Below, in pieces: positions 50,816-59,586 of a DNA stretch of 64,000 bases (position 1 is the stretch's first letter; each line of letters starts with the position of its first letter). Origin of the DNA: Streptomyces sp. STR69 (GTDB lineage: Bacteria > Actinomycetota > Actinomycetes > Streptomycetales > Streptomycetaceae); the NCBI RefSeq assembly GCF_024519455.1, contig NZ_JALJRY010000005.1, forward strand, positions 357,406-421,405, written 5' to 3'. The notes beneath the pieces are model-generated. The model did no database searches. It saw only the letters and a program-made list of their open reading frames with translations, and was not told the origin of the DNA. A program made the translations under genes and the position numbers.

Positions 50816-52030
50816 ATGCCCCTGGCCCTGCTCGCTCTGGCCGTCGGCGCTTTTGGTATCGGCACCACCGAATTCGTGATCATGGGCCTGCTGCCCGAGG
50901 TCGCGGACGACCTCCACGTCTCGATCCCCACGGCGGGACATCTGGTCTCGGCGTACGCGCTGGGGGTCGTCATCGGCGCCCCGCTGCTCGCGGCGGTCAC
51001 CGCCCGCCTGTCCCGCCGCACGGTCCTGATCGGCCTGATGGTCCTGTTCGTGGCGGGCAACGCCCTCTCGGCCCTCGCGGCGAACTACGACTACCTCCTC
51101 GTCGCCCGCTTCCTCAGCGGCCTGCCGCACGGCGCCTTCTTCGGCGTGGGAGCGGTGGTCGCTACGACGATGGTGGCGCCCGAACGCAAGGCGCGCTCCG
51201 TCTCGTTGATGTTCCTGGGCCTCACGGTCGCCAACATCGTGGGCGTGCCCGCAGCCACGCTGATGGGCCAACACCTGGGCTGGCGGGCCACGTTCCTCGC
51301 GGTGAGCGTGATCGGCCTGGCGGCGATAGCGTCGCTGGCCCTGCTGATCCCGCACGATCACGCACACGCGCCGGCGGTGGGCCTGCGCCGCGAGATGGCG
51401 GCTCTCCGCTCCCTCCCGGTATGGCTGGCACTCGGCACGACAGTGGCCGGCTTCGGGGCCCTCTTCTCGGCCTACAGCTACATCACCCCGATGCTCACGG
51501 ACGCGGCGGGCTTCGCCGACGGCAGCGTGACGCTGCTCCTGGCCCTGTTCGGCGTAGGCGCGACGGCAGGCAACCTGGTGGGGGGCCGCCTGGCGGACCA
51601 CTCGCTCCGGGGCACGCTGTTCGGCGGCTTGGTGTCCCTGGCGGCGGTCCTGGCCCTGTTCCCGCTCCTGATGACCACGGAGTGGAGTGCGGCCCTGTCG
51701 GTCGTCCTCCTGGGCGTAGCGGCGTTCGTGACGGGCTCCCCCCTCCAACTGATGGTGATGGAAAAGGCTTCCGCAGGTCCCTCATTGGCCTCTTCCGCGA
51801 ACCAGGCAGCCTTCAACTTGGCGAACGCGGGCGGCGCCTGGATCGGCGGCCTGGCCTTGGCGGCGGGCTTCGGTGCTACGTCACCTGCGGTGGCCGGCGC
51901 GCTGTTGGCCGTACTGGGACTGGGAGTTGCGGCCACGGCGTGGAGCGTGGACCGGCGTCGAACGGTACCGGGCCGCGAGCGCCTCGTCGCAGTCCACGTC
52001 CCTGAACAGTCCCCGGCGCTGCACCCCTGA
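50816..52030 (+). CDS. MFS transporter, AraJ/YdhP-like DHA1
   Basis: 404 residues, 12 TM helices. TM1: AVGAFGIGTTEFVIMGLLPEVA, the typical start of AraJ/Cmr-like DHA1 exporters; AGHLVSAYALGVVIGAPLLA in TM2; motif A as TARLSRRTVLIGL. Probably exports sugar derivatives or drugs such as chloramphenicol. The ATG at 50816 begins directly at TM1; the longer TTG-initiated frame adds 16 residues. It ends just before the second copy of the 27-bp repeat. Confidence 0.9.
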   Translation: MPLALLALAVGAFGIGTTEFVIMGLLPEVADDLHVSIPTAGHLVSAYALGVVIGAPLLAAVTARLSRRTVLIGLMVLFVAGNALSALAANYDYLLVARFLSGLPHGAFFGVGAVVATTMVAPERKARSVSLMFLGLTVANIVGVPAATLMGQHLGWRATFLAVSVIGLAAIASLALLIPHDHAHAPAVGLRREMAALRSLPVWLALGTTVAGFGALFSAYSYITPMLTDAAGFADGSVTLLLALFGVGATAGNLVGGRLADHSLRGTLFGGLVSLAAVLALFPLLMTTEWSAALSVVLLGVAAFVTGSPLQLMVMEKASAGPSLASSANQAAFNLANAGGAWIGGLALAAGFGATSPAVAGALLAVLGLGVAATAWSVDRRRTVPGRERLVAVHVPEQSPALHP

Positions 52031-52120
52031 CCTTTCGCCCACCCGCCCGTCTCGGTGGGTTGAAAGGTTCAAGGTTCACCTTTTGGCCGACAGTAGACGG
52101 GCGATGGGTGGGCAAAGGCC

Positions 52121-52147
52121 GGGGGTCTGGGGGCGGAGCCCCCAGGG
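52121..52147. repeat. Dispersed 27-bp GC hairpin repeat, copy 2
   Basis: Exact copy of the 27-bp element at 21814-21840. Here it lies between the convergent MFS and nadE stops and is followed at 52151 by CACCCCCAGA, a partial inverted copy, making a larger structure. Likely a REP-like, terminator-active element. Confidence 0.7.
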
Positions 52148-52173
52148 CCGCACCCCCAGACTCCCGCACTGCA

Positions 52174-54210
52174 TCAGTCGAACCGCTCCAGATCCCGCAG
52201 CCAAGCCGTCGCCGACCCGTCCGAAGGCGCCCGCCAGTCCCCACGGGGCGACAGCGAACCTCCCGCCGAAACCTTCGGGCCGTTGGGCATCGCCGAGCGC
52301 TTGAACTGGGCGAAGCCGAAGAAGCGGCGGCAGAACACCTCCAGCCAGGACCGGATCTCGGGCAGGTCGTAGGCGACGCGCTTCGCCTCGGGGAACCCCG
52401 GCGGCCAGGCTCCCGCCCCCGCGTCGTGCCACGCGTGCCACGCCAGGAACGCGATCTTCGACGGGCGGAAGCCGTAGCGCAGGACGTGGAACAGGGTGAA
52501 GTCGTGCAGCGCGTACGGGCCGATCTTCGACTCCGTCGACTGCATCTCCTCACCCGGCACCAGTTCCGGGCTGATCTCCGTGTCGAGGATCGCGGTGAGG
52601 ATCTTGCCGGTCTCCTCGTCGAACTGGTCGCTGCTCACCACCCAGCGGATCAGGTGCTGGATCAAGGTCTTCGGTACGCCCGAGTTGACGTTGTAGTGGC
52701 TCATCTGGTCGCCGACGCCGTACGTCGACCAGCCCAGCGCCAGTTCCGACAGATCGCCCGTACCCAGCACGATGCCGTTGCGCTGGTTGGCGAGCCGGAA
52801 CAGGTAGTCCGTGCGCAGGCCGGCCTGCACGTTCTCGAAGGTGATGTCGTACACCGGCTCGCCGGAGGCGAAGGGGTGGCCCATCTCCTTCAGCATGAGG
52901 CGTGCGGTCGGCGTGATGTCCAGTTCGGCGGCGGTGACGCCGATCGCCCGCATCAGGGCGTGCGCGTTGTCCTTGGTGTGGTCGCTGGTCGCGAAACCGG
53001 GCAGCGTCCAGGCCAGGATGTCGCTGCGCGGGCGGCCCGCGCGGTCCATCGCGCGGGCGGCGACGATCAGCGCGTGTGTGGAGTCCAGGCCCCCGGAGAC
53101 CCCGATGACCACCTTCGGGCCACCGATCGCCGCGAGCCGCTGCTGAAGGCCCTCGACCTGGATGTTGTACGCCTCGTAGCAGTCCTGCGCGAGCCGCTCC
53201 GCGTCGGCCGGCACGAACGGGAAGCGTTCCAGACGGCGCCGGAGTCCCAAGTCGGTGAGCGGCGGCGCGAGTTCGAAGCCCACAGTTCGGAAGTCCGACG
53301 TCCTCGCCCGGTGCGTACGCCGGTTGTCGTCGAACGTGCCCATCCGCTGCCGCTCCTGCCGCAGCAGGTCGAGGTCCACGTCGGCCACCGCGTACTCGTC
53401 GCCGAGCGGGAAGCGCTCGGTCTCGGCCAGCAGCACGCCGTTCTCGTAGATCATGGCCTGGCCGTCCCAGGACAGGTCCGTCGTCGACTCGCCGAGGCCG
53501 GCCGCCGCGTAGACGTACGCGGCGAGGCAGCGCGCGGACGCCGAGCGGCACAGCAGTTTGCGGTCCTCGGCGCGGCCGACCGTGATCGGGCTGCCGGAGA
53601 GGTTGACGAGGACGGTGGCGCCCGCCAGGGCCGCCTCGGCGCTGGGCGGCACCGGCACCCACATGTCCTCGCAGATCTCCGCGTGCAGCACGAGGGACGG
53701 CACGTCCCGCGCCGCGAACAACAGGTCCACGCCGAAGGGGACTTCCTCCCCGCCGACACGGATCGTCCCGCCGCGCTCGTCGGCGCCGTCGGCGATCTGG
53801 CGGCGCTCGTAGAACTCGCGGTAGTTCGGCGGATACGACTTCGGTACGACGCCCAGGACGCGGCCCCGGTGCACCAGTACCGCGCAGTTGTAGATCCGGT
53901 TGCGGTGGCGCAGCGGGGCGCCGACGACCAGCACCGGGAGCAGGTCCGCGGACCCCGTCACCACGTCCCGCAGCGCCTCCTCGACCTGGTCGAGCAGCGC
54001 GTCCTGGAGGAGCAGGTCCTCGATGGAGTAGCCGCACAGGCCCAGCTCCGCGAAGACGGCGACGGCGACGCCCTCCTCGTCGCAGCGGCGGGCGTGGCGC
54101 AGGACGGCTTCGGCGTTGGCGTGCGGGTCCGCGATCACGGTGTGGCCCGTGCAGGCGGCGACGCGGGCGAAGCCGTGCTGATAGATCGACCAGAAGTTCA
54201 GTGGAGGCAC
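52174..54210 (-). CDS. nadE: Glutamine-dependent NAD+ synthetase
   Basis: 678 residues. The N-terminal nitrilase-like glutaminase has the catalytic triad Glu55 (FAELGLCGYS), Lys in VVPKSYPPNYREF and Cys in HAEICEDMW. The C-terminal ATP-pyrophosphatase synthetase carries VSGGLDSTHALI (PP-loop) and GTGDLSELALGW. Ammonia is channelled from the first domain to nicotinate adenine dinucleotide. GTG at 54210 begins PPLNFWSIY, the usual start. Monocistronic, bounded by hairpins. Confidence 0.97.
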   Translation of the reverse strand: MPPLNFWSIYQHGFARVAACTGHTVIADPHANAEAVLRHARRCDEEGVAVAVFAELGLCGYSIEDLLLQDALLDQVEEALRDVVTGSADLLPVLVVGAPLRHRNRIYNCAVLVHRGRVLGVVPKSYPPNYREFYERRQIADGADERGGTIRVGGEEVPFGVDLLFAARDVPSLVLHAEICEDMWVPVPPSAEAALAGATVLVNLSGSPITVGRAEDRKLLCRSASARCLAAYVYAAAGLGESTTDLSWDGQAMIYENGVLLAETERFPLGDEYAVADVDLDLLRQERQRMGTFDDNRRTHRARTSDFRTVGFELAPPLTDLGLRRRLERFPFVPADAERLAQDCYEAYNIQVEGLQQRLAAIGGPKVVIGVSGGLDSTHALIVAARAMDRAGRPRSDILAWTLPGFATSDHTKDNAHALMRAIGVTAAELDITPTARLMLKEMGHPFASGEPVYDITFENVQAGLRTDYLFRLANQRNGIVLGTGDLSELALGWSTYGVGDQMSHYNVNSGVPKTLIQHLIRWVVSSDQFDEETGKILTAILDTEISPELVPGEEMQSTESKIGPYALHDFTLFHVLRYGFRPSKIAFLAWHAWHDAGAGAWPPGFPEAKRVAYDLPEIRSWLEVFCRRFFGFAQFKRSAMPNGPKVSAGGSLSPRGDWRAPSDGSATAWLRDLERFD

Positions 54211-54238
54211 GGGTCCACTGTAATCGTCAGTGAGACGC

Positions 54239-54281
54239 GATGGGGTGGCGCGGGGTGTCTTGTACCCCACGCCACCCCATC
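54239..54281. terminator. 18-bp hairpin between peptidase and nadE
   Basis: Positions 54239-54256 pair with 54264-54281 with one C-A mismatch (a G-U pair on the minus-strand RNA) around a 7-nt loop. It lies 30 nt after the S53 peptidase stop on the minus strand, and upstream of nadE. Confidence 0.7.
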
Positions 54282-54310
54282 AACAGGTGACTCGCCTACC
54301 GCCTACCGGG

Positions 54311-56287
54311 TCAGTGGTGACCCTTCGGGGAGGCGAACGACTCGACGTAGCCGTTCGCGGGCGTGCCCACGCCGGTCACGTCGTCGTAGCCCTTGACCGC
54401 GGACAGCGAGCTGTCCTTGCCGAGGCTGCGGACCGAGGTCAGCAGGCCGTTGGTGGCGTCGTACCCGTTGGCGAAGTCCACGCGCGCCACCGCCAGGCCG
54501 GAGCCCGTCGGGTTGTCGGTCACGTCGTGGTAGACCTTCGAGCCGTACTTGGCGTAGATCGACGGGTTGGCGAAACCGATCGCCTTGCCGCCGCGCGCCT
54601 CCTGGGCCAGGGCCTGGACCGCCGCGATCACCGGGGAGGCGAGCGAGGTGCCGCCGATCCGGTACTCGCTGTACGACTCCGAGCCGTCCGCCTGGGTCTG
54701 CGTCTGGCCGACCTTGAAACCGGTGTTCGGGTCGGCGATCGCCGAGATGTCCGGGACGACGCGGTTGCCGGTGGCGCTGTTGGCCGTGGCGAGCGCCTTC
54801 GGGACGACACCCTTCTGGTAGAAGGGCTCGGCCACGGTCTTGCTGGTGCCGCCGCCCGCGCCCGAGGTGAAGGCGCCGGGGAAGCTGGTCCAGCTCTTGC
54901 CGTCGGTCGACAGCGCGGCCTTCTCGGTGCCCCAGCCGGTCTCCCACAGGTACTTGTCGCCCTTGCCGACCGCCAGCGAGGTACCGCCGACCGCCGTCAC
55001 CCACGCCGAGTTGGCCGGGGTGTCGACCTGCTTGACGCCGGGCTGCGTCGGCGTGGTGGTGTTGGCCACCTCGTCGCCGTTGTCACCCGAGGAGAAGTAG
55101 AAGCCGATGCCCTCGACCGCGCCCAGCTGGAACACCTGGTCGTAGGCCGCCGCGAGGTCCGGCGTCTGGTTGGCCTCGATGTCGCCCCACGAGTTGGAGA
55201 CGATGTCGGCCAGGTGGTTGTCGACGACCTTGCTGAGCGAGTCGAGCAGGTCGTCGTCCATGCAGGAGGCGGAGCCCACGTACGTGACGTTGGCGTCCGG
55301 AGCCACCGCGTGCACGGCCTCGACGTCGAGGGTCTCCTCGCCGTACCAGCCCGAGGCGTCGCACTCGTCGGCACCGGTGTTGGTGTAGTCGCTGGGCAGG
55401 ACCTGCTTCAGCTGACTGGTCTTCCAGGTGGCGTCGCCGTGGTTCTTCGCGTAGGTGGCCGCGTCGAACGCGATGGTCGGCGAGGCGTAGGCGTCGGTGA
55501 TGGCGACGCGCACGCCCTTGCCCGTGTACTTGCCGGCGCCGTAGGCGGCCCGCAGCTGCTTGCCGGTGTAGCCCTCGATCGCGTACGGGATCTTCTTGCC
55601 GTACGCCGAGGGCAGGGTGGTCGCGGTGTTGGAGCCGTAGTACGAGGAGAACGGTCCCGAGTTCTTGAACACCGCGGTCGGACCCGGCAGCGTGTCGTCG
55701 TGGTTGGCCTTGTGCGGGGCGTTGTCGAGACCGGTGACGGTCAGGACGGCACCGTTGAGGCTGTCCGGCGCGGAGGCCGTCTTCGACGGGGCGCGGTAGG
55801 TCTTCGAGCCCTTCGAGTAGTTGTGCAGCGAGGTGCTGAACGCCTTCTCGACCGCCGCCACGTCACCGGAGACGGTGACGTAGTGCTGCGTGGTGCCGGT
55901 GACCTTCAGCCCGGCGGACTTCAGCCAGGACTTGACGGCGGTCACCTGGGCCGTCGTGGCGCCGAAGCGCTGCTGCACCTGAGCGGCGCTCAGGTACTTG
56001 CCGTACGAAGCCGAACTCGGATCCGAGACGGCCTTGGCGTACGCCGCGAGGCCGGAGGCGTTCCGGCCGGCGAGGTAGACCCGGGCGGAGACCTTGGAGC
56101 TGTCGGAGGTGGCTCCCTTGTCCGCCTTGGCCGTCGCCCACGCGGGCTTGGTGCCCGCGAGAGCGTCCCGGCCCGGGGTGTCCGCGGCGTGCGCCGCGGG
56201 TATACCGAGCGCCAGAGCGCCGGCGATCATGGGCAGTGTCGCTGCCATGCTCACGCCGGCGCGCATGGTGGCGCGATTGGATCTCAT
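54311..56287 (-). CDS. Secreted S53 (sedolisin/kumamolisin-like) serine-carboxyl peptidase
   Basis: 658 residues: a signal peptide (hydrophobic TLPMIAGALALG, cleavage near AHA-AD), an S53 pro-domain (about residues 65-200) and a catalytic domain. Catalytic Glu and Asp are in GEETLDVEAV, the oxyanion Asp in VSNSWGD and the nucleophile Ser in GGTSLASP. A calcium site is near the C-terminus at YDDVTGVGTP. The pro-domain is cleaved in acid. The AGGGGG SD precedes the ATG at 56287. Secreted peptidases of this type digest protein in acidic niches. Confidence 0.94.
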   Translation of the reverse strand: MRSNRATMRAGVSMAATLPMIAGALALGIPAAHAADTPGRDALAGTKPAWATAKADKGATSDSSKVSARVYLAGRNASGLAAYAKAVSDPSSASYGKYLSAAQVQQRFGATTAQVTAVKSWLKSAGLKVTGTTQHYVTVSGDVAAVEKAFSTSLHNYSKGSKTYRAPSKTASAPDSLNGAVLTVTGLDNAPHKANHDDTLPGPTAVFKNSGPFSSYYGSNTATTLPSAYGKKIPYAIEGYTGKQLRAAYGAGKYTGKGVRVAITDAYASPTIAFDAATYAKNHGDATWKTSQLKQVLPSDYTNTGADECDASGWYGEETLDVEAVHAVAPDANVTYVGSASCMDDDLLDSLSKVVDNHLADIVSNSWGDIEANQTPDLAAAYDQVFQLGAVEGIGFYFSSGDNGDEVANTTTPTQPGVKQVDTPANSAWVTAVGGTSLAVGKGDKYLWETGWGTEKAALSTDGKSWTSFPGAFTSGAGGGTSKTVAEPFYQKGVVPKALATANSATGNRVVPDISAIADPNTGFKVGQTQTQADGSESYSEYRIGGTSLASPVIAAVQALAQEARGGKAIGFANPSIYAKYGSKVYHDVTDNPTGSGLAVARVDFANGYDATNGLLTSVRSLGKDSSLSAVKGYDDVTGVGTPANGYVESFASPKGHH

Positions 56288-56453
56288 AAAACCCCCTGCT
56301 ATGCGGTTCGACGCATGGAGTGGTCGGTCATGCGGGATCCGCACGGAACCTGCGGCGGGAGGTCCGTGGATGGATCACACGATGGGGGCCACTCTTTCGA
56401 TGAACCGTTCATGCCAGGGGAACGCAAAAGTCAAGAGAAACCCAAGGAACCGT

Positions 56454-56480
56454 CACCCAGGGCGAATTGGGTGCTTTTTT
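56454..56480 (+). terminator. Intrinsic terminator on the + strand, no gene assigned
   Basis: CACCCA (56454-56459) pairs with TGGGTG (56468-56473) around GGGCGAAT, followed by CTTTTTT. It is oriented for a + strand transcript although both flanking genes are on the minus strand. Any RNA ending here would arise from the leader region of the peptidase gene (56288-56453). Confidence 0.5.
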
Positions 56481-56514
56481 CCTTACGGGCGTGTAACGAA
56501 CGACCGGGGATGCT

Positions 56515-57144
56515 TTACGAACGCGCTTTTGCGCCACGCTCCTTGAGCATGTCGGCCATCAGCTGGATCTCCGACTGCTGCGCGTCGACCATCCCCTGCG
56601 CCAGCCGTTTCTCCACCCCCACTGTGCACTTCTCCACACACCCTTCGGCCATGTGGATCCCGCCCTTGTGATGGTCCGTCATGAGCTGCAGGAAGAACAC
56701 CTCGGCGGGCTTGCCGCTCAGTGAATTCAGCTTCTTCAGCTCGGTGTTGGTCGCCATCCCCGGCATCAGCGCGCCGTCCTTCCCGGACGCCATGTCACCC
56801 ATGCCCATCCAGGTCATCGGCGGATCGGCCGACACCTTCGGCAGGTTCCACAGGTCCAACCAGCCGAGCAGCATGCCCCGTTGGTTGGCCTGCGTCTGCG
56901 CGATGTCGTATGCAAGGCGCCGCACTTCCACATTCTGGGTGCGATCCCGCACGATGTACGACATCTCGACGGCCTGCTGGTGGTGGACCGCCATGTCCCG
57001 CGCGAACCCGGCGTCCGCCGAATCGGCCGTAGGAGTGGGGGAGTTGGCCGATCCATCGCCGTCCTCGGCGACCGCGTACGTGATCGCACCGGCCGCGACC
57101 AGCGCCACCGCCGCGGCCCCCGCGATCAGTCCCACCTGCCTCAC
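56515..57144 (-). CDS. DUF305 membrane-anchored protein
   Basis: 209 residues. One N-terminal hydrophobic helix (GLIAGAAAVALVAAGAITYAV) anchors or exports it. Two DUF305 ferritin-like helical hairpins carry DMAVHHQQAVEMS and LMTDHHKGGIHMAEG, whose His and Met residues suggest metal (copper) binding. It is co-translated with the DUF3105 gene (GTGA overlap), a frequent pairing in actinobacteria. Role unproven. GTG at 57144. Confidence 0.9.
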   Translation of the reverse strand: MRQVGLIAGAAAVALVAAGAITYAVAEDGDGSANSPTPTADSADAGFARDMAVHHQQAVEMSYIVRDRTQNVEVRRLAYDIAQTQANQRGMLLGWLDLWNLPKVSADPPMTWMGMGDMASGKDGALMPGMATNTELKKLNSLSGKPAEVFFLQLMTDHHKGGIHMAEGCVEKCTVGVEKRLAQGMVDAQQSEIQLMADMLKERGAKARS

Positions 57145-57812
57145 TGCGACAGCCCGCCCGTGCAGGCCGCACCCGGCTCGGGTGTCTGCTTGCCCTGCAC
57201 GAACTCGGCGAAGAACTTGTTCACGTCCGGGTCGCTCGCGCTCTTCACGGTGCGCTGGTGCCCCCACGCCGACAGCATGATCGGGTCCTTCTGGCTGTCG
57301 TACGGGCTCATCAGCGAGTACGGCGTCGACTTCACCTTCGTTGTGAGCGCCTTGACGTCGGCGGCCGAGGCCTTCTTGTTGTACGTCACCCAGACCGCGC
57401 CGTGCTCCAGCGCGTGCACCGCGTTCTCGTCCTTGACGGCCTTCGTGTAGACGTCGCCGTTGCAGTTCAGCCAGACCGGGTTGTGGTTGCCGCCGACCGG
57501 CGGGCGCATCGGATAGTTCACCGTGCCGGTGACGTGGGTGCGGCCCAGCGTGCCCTTCCACGTGTTCACGCCGTCGGCGCCGGCGACGAAGTGCCCCGAA
57601 CCGCCGCTCTTGGAGTCACTCGCGGAGCTGTCCTTCTTACCGGACTGCGCGTGCACGACGGCGACCCCGCCGATGACCAGACCGGCGGCGACCACCGTGC
57701 TCGCCACGATCTTCACGAGCTTGGCGCGTCGCTCGCGGGCCTGCTCGGCGCGCCGCATCTCCTCGATGCGGGCCTTGCGCGCCGCGTTGCCGGTGTTCTT
57801 CGCGGAACCCAT
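57141..57812 (-). CDS. DUF3105 membrane protein
   Basis: 223 residues. A basic, charged cytoplasmic start (RKARIEEMRRAEQARERRAK) precedes one TM helix (VASTVVAAGLVIGGVAVVHA) and an extracytoplasmic DUF3105 domain with PPVGGNHNPVWLNCNG, NAVHALEHGAVWVTY and DPIMLSAWGHQ, conserved His/Asn motifs, and the last residues AACTGGLSQ. Function unknown; it commonly partners DUF305. Start at 57812 fits the cytoplasmic basic segment. Divergent from glnA. Confidence 0.9.
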   Translation of the reverse strand: MGSAKNTGNAARKARIEEMRRAEQARERRAKLVKIVASTVVAAGLVIGGVAVVHAQSGKKDSSASDSKSGGSGHFVAGADGVNTWKGTLGRTHVTGTVNYPMRPPVGGNHNPVWLNCNGDVYTKAVKDENAVHALEHGAVWVTYNKKASAADVKALTTKVKSTPYSLMSPYDSQKDPIMLSAWGHQRTVKSASDPDVNKFFAEFVQGKQTPEPGAACTGGLSQ

Positions 57813-58155
57813 GAAATGTGTGTCCTTTTGGGGGAAGGGACAGGAAGGTCGGGACCCACCGATCGTAGTGGGGGAGGAAAGGGTTCTCGAAGGGCGCCCA
57901 CAGCAAAGACCGCGGAAGAGTGCGAAGTGCCCCGGGCCAGGCATTACGAATGTCAGTCCGAGCAGGCAAGATGGTCAGCAGATGGGCATCGGCACAGGAC
58001 ATCTGCCGTTCGCGAGTCGTTCAACCCGAGGACGGCCGGTCGATCAAGGTCGGCAACGCGCACGAAATGGTGTTGTGGTGGGATGCTCAGGTGCCCGACC
58101 GCCTCCTGCGGTACGAGGACAGGCGGCCTGACCAGCAAGGATGGGGAAGCGGAAG
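57813..58155. other. Divergent region between DUF3105 and glutamine synthetase
   Basis: 343 bases without a convincing gene. The translations on both strands are low-quality. A short inverted pair CCGCCT (58099-58104) with AGGCGG (58121-58126) lies in the glutamine synthetase leader, and a C-rich stretch upstream of DUF3105 around 57845-57885 may contain its promoter. No GlnR box is visible. Confidence 0.45.
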
Positions 58156-59517
58156 ATGGACAAGCAGCAGGAGTTCGTGCTCCGGACGTTGGAGGAGCGC
58201 GACATCCGGTTCGTACGGCTGTGGTTCACGGACGTGCTGGGCTTCCTCAAGTCCGTCGCCGTGGCCCCCGCCGAGCTGGAACAGGCCTTCGACGAGGGCA
58301 TCGGCTTCGACGGCTCCGCGATCGAGGGCTTCGCCCGCGTGTACGAGTCCGACATGATCGCCAAGCCGGACCCCTCCACCTTCCAGGTCCTGCCGTGGCG
58401 CGCCGAGGCCCCCGGCACGGCCCGCATGTTCTGCGACATCCTCATGCCGGACGGCTCCCCGTCCTTCGCGGACCCGCGGTACGTGCTGAAGCGAGCCCTC
58501 GCCAAGACCTCCGACCTGGGCTTCACCTTCTACACCCACCCCGAGATCGAGTTCTTCCTCCTGAAGGACCGCCCCCTCGACGGCTCCCGCCCCACCCCCG
58601 CCGACAACTCCGGCTACTTCGACCACACCCCGCAGAACGTGGGCATGGACTTCCGCCGCCAGGCGATCACCATGCTGGAGTCGATGGGCATCTCGGTCGA
58701 GTTCTCCCACCACGAGGGCGCCCCGGGCCAGCAGGAGATCGACCTGCGCTACGCCGACGCGCTCTCCACGGCCGACAACATCATGACCTTCCGCCTGGTC
58801 ATGAAGCAGGTGGCGCTGGAGCAGGGCGTACAGGCGACGTTCATGCCGAAGCCGTTCTCGGAACACCCGGGCAGCGGCATGCACACGCACCTCTCGCTCT
58901 TCGAGGGCGACCGGAACGCCTTCTACGAGTCCGGCTCGGAGTACCAGCTCTCCAAGGTCGGCCGCTCCTTCATCGCGGGCCTGCTGAAGCACGCGGCGGA
59001 GATCTCCGCCGTCACCAACCAGTGGGTCAACTCCTACAAGCGCATCTGGGGCGGCTCCGAGCGCACGGCGGGCGCCGGCGGCGAGGCCCCGTCCTACATC
59101 TGCTGGGGCCACAACAACCGCAGCGCCCTGGTCCGCGTCCCCATGTACAAGCCCGGCAAGACGGGCTCGGCGCGGGTCGAGGTCCGCTCCCTGGACTCGG
59201 GCGCGAACCCGTACCTGGCGTACGCACTCCTCCTGGCCGCCGGCCTGAAGGGCATCGAGGAGGGCTACGAACTCCCCCCTGGCGCCGAGGACGACGTCTG
59301 GGCCCTCTCCGACGCGGAACGCCGCGCGATGGGCATCGAGCCGCTGCCCCAGAACCTGGGCGAGGCCCTGACCCTGATGGAGCGCAGCGACCTCGTCGCC
59401 GAGGCGCTCGGCGAGCACGTCTTCGACTTCTTCCTGCGCAACAAGCGGCAGGAGTGGGAGGAGTACCGGTCCGAAGTCACCGCCTTTGAGCTGCGGAAGA
59501 ACCTGCCGGTGCTGTAA
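58156..59517 (+). CDS. glnA4: Glutamine synthetase-like ligase, probable GlnA4 (gamma-glutamylethanolamide synthetase)
   Basis: 453 residues, glutamine synthetase fold with FDGSAIEGFARVYESDM, HPEIEFFLL (Glu metal ligands), GMDFRRQAITMLESMG, HHEGAPGQQEIDLRYADAL and GSGMHTHLSLF. The active-site segment NRSALVRVP also fits. It lacks the adenylylation-tail features of GlnA1. Its position one short distance from nadE matches my recollection of S. coelicolor glnA4, an enzyme reported to make gamma-glutamylethanolamide in ethanolamine use. The two ATGs 58141 and 58156 are close; 58156 has GGGGAAG upstream. Ended by a 15-bp hairpin. Confidence 0.85.
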   Translation: MDKQQEFVLRTLEERDIRFVRLWFTDVLGFLKSVAVAPAELEQAFDEGIGFDGSAIEGFARVYESDMIAKPDPSTFQVLPWRAEAPGTARMFCDILMPDGSPSFADPRYVLKRALAKTSDLGFTFYTHPEIEFFLLKDRPLDGSRPTPADNSGYFDHTPQNVGMDFRRQAITMLESMGISVEFSHHEGAPGQQEIDLRYADALSTADNIMTFRLVMKQVALEQGVQATFMPKPFSEHPGSGMHTHLSLFEGDRNAFYESGSEYQLSKVGRSFIAGLLKHAAEISAVTNQWVNSYKRIWGGSERTAGAGGEAPSYICWGHNNRSALVRVPMYKPGKTGSARVEVRSLDSGANPYLAYALLLAAGLKGIEEGYELPPGAEDDVWALSDAERRAMGIEPLPQNLGEALTLMERSDLVAEALGEHVFDFFLRNKRQEWEEYRSEVTAFELRKNLPVL

Positions 59518-59553
59518 GGGCAGGTCGGAGCGGGCTTCCCGCTGATTCGACGC

Positions 59554-59586
59554 GTGGGGCCGACGGTCATGGACCGTCGGCCCCAC
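59554..59586 (+). terminator. 15-bp perfect hairpin terminator of the glutamine synthetase gene
   Basis: GTGGGGCCGACGGTC (59554-59568) pairs with GACCGTCGGCCCCAC (59572-59586) around a 3-nt loop. It starts 36 nt after the stop. The stem is perfect but not followed by a T-run. Confidence 0.8.
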
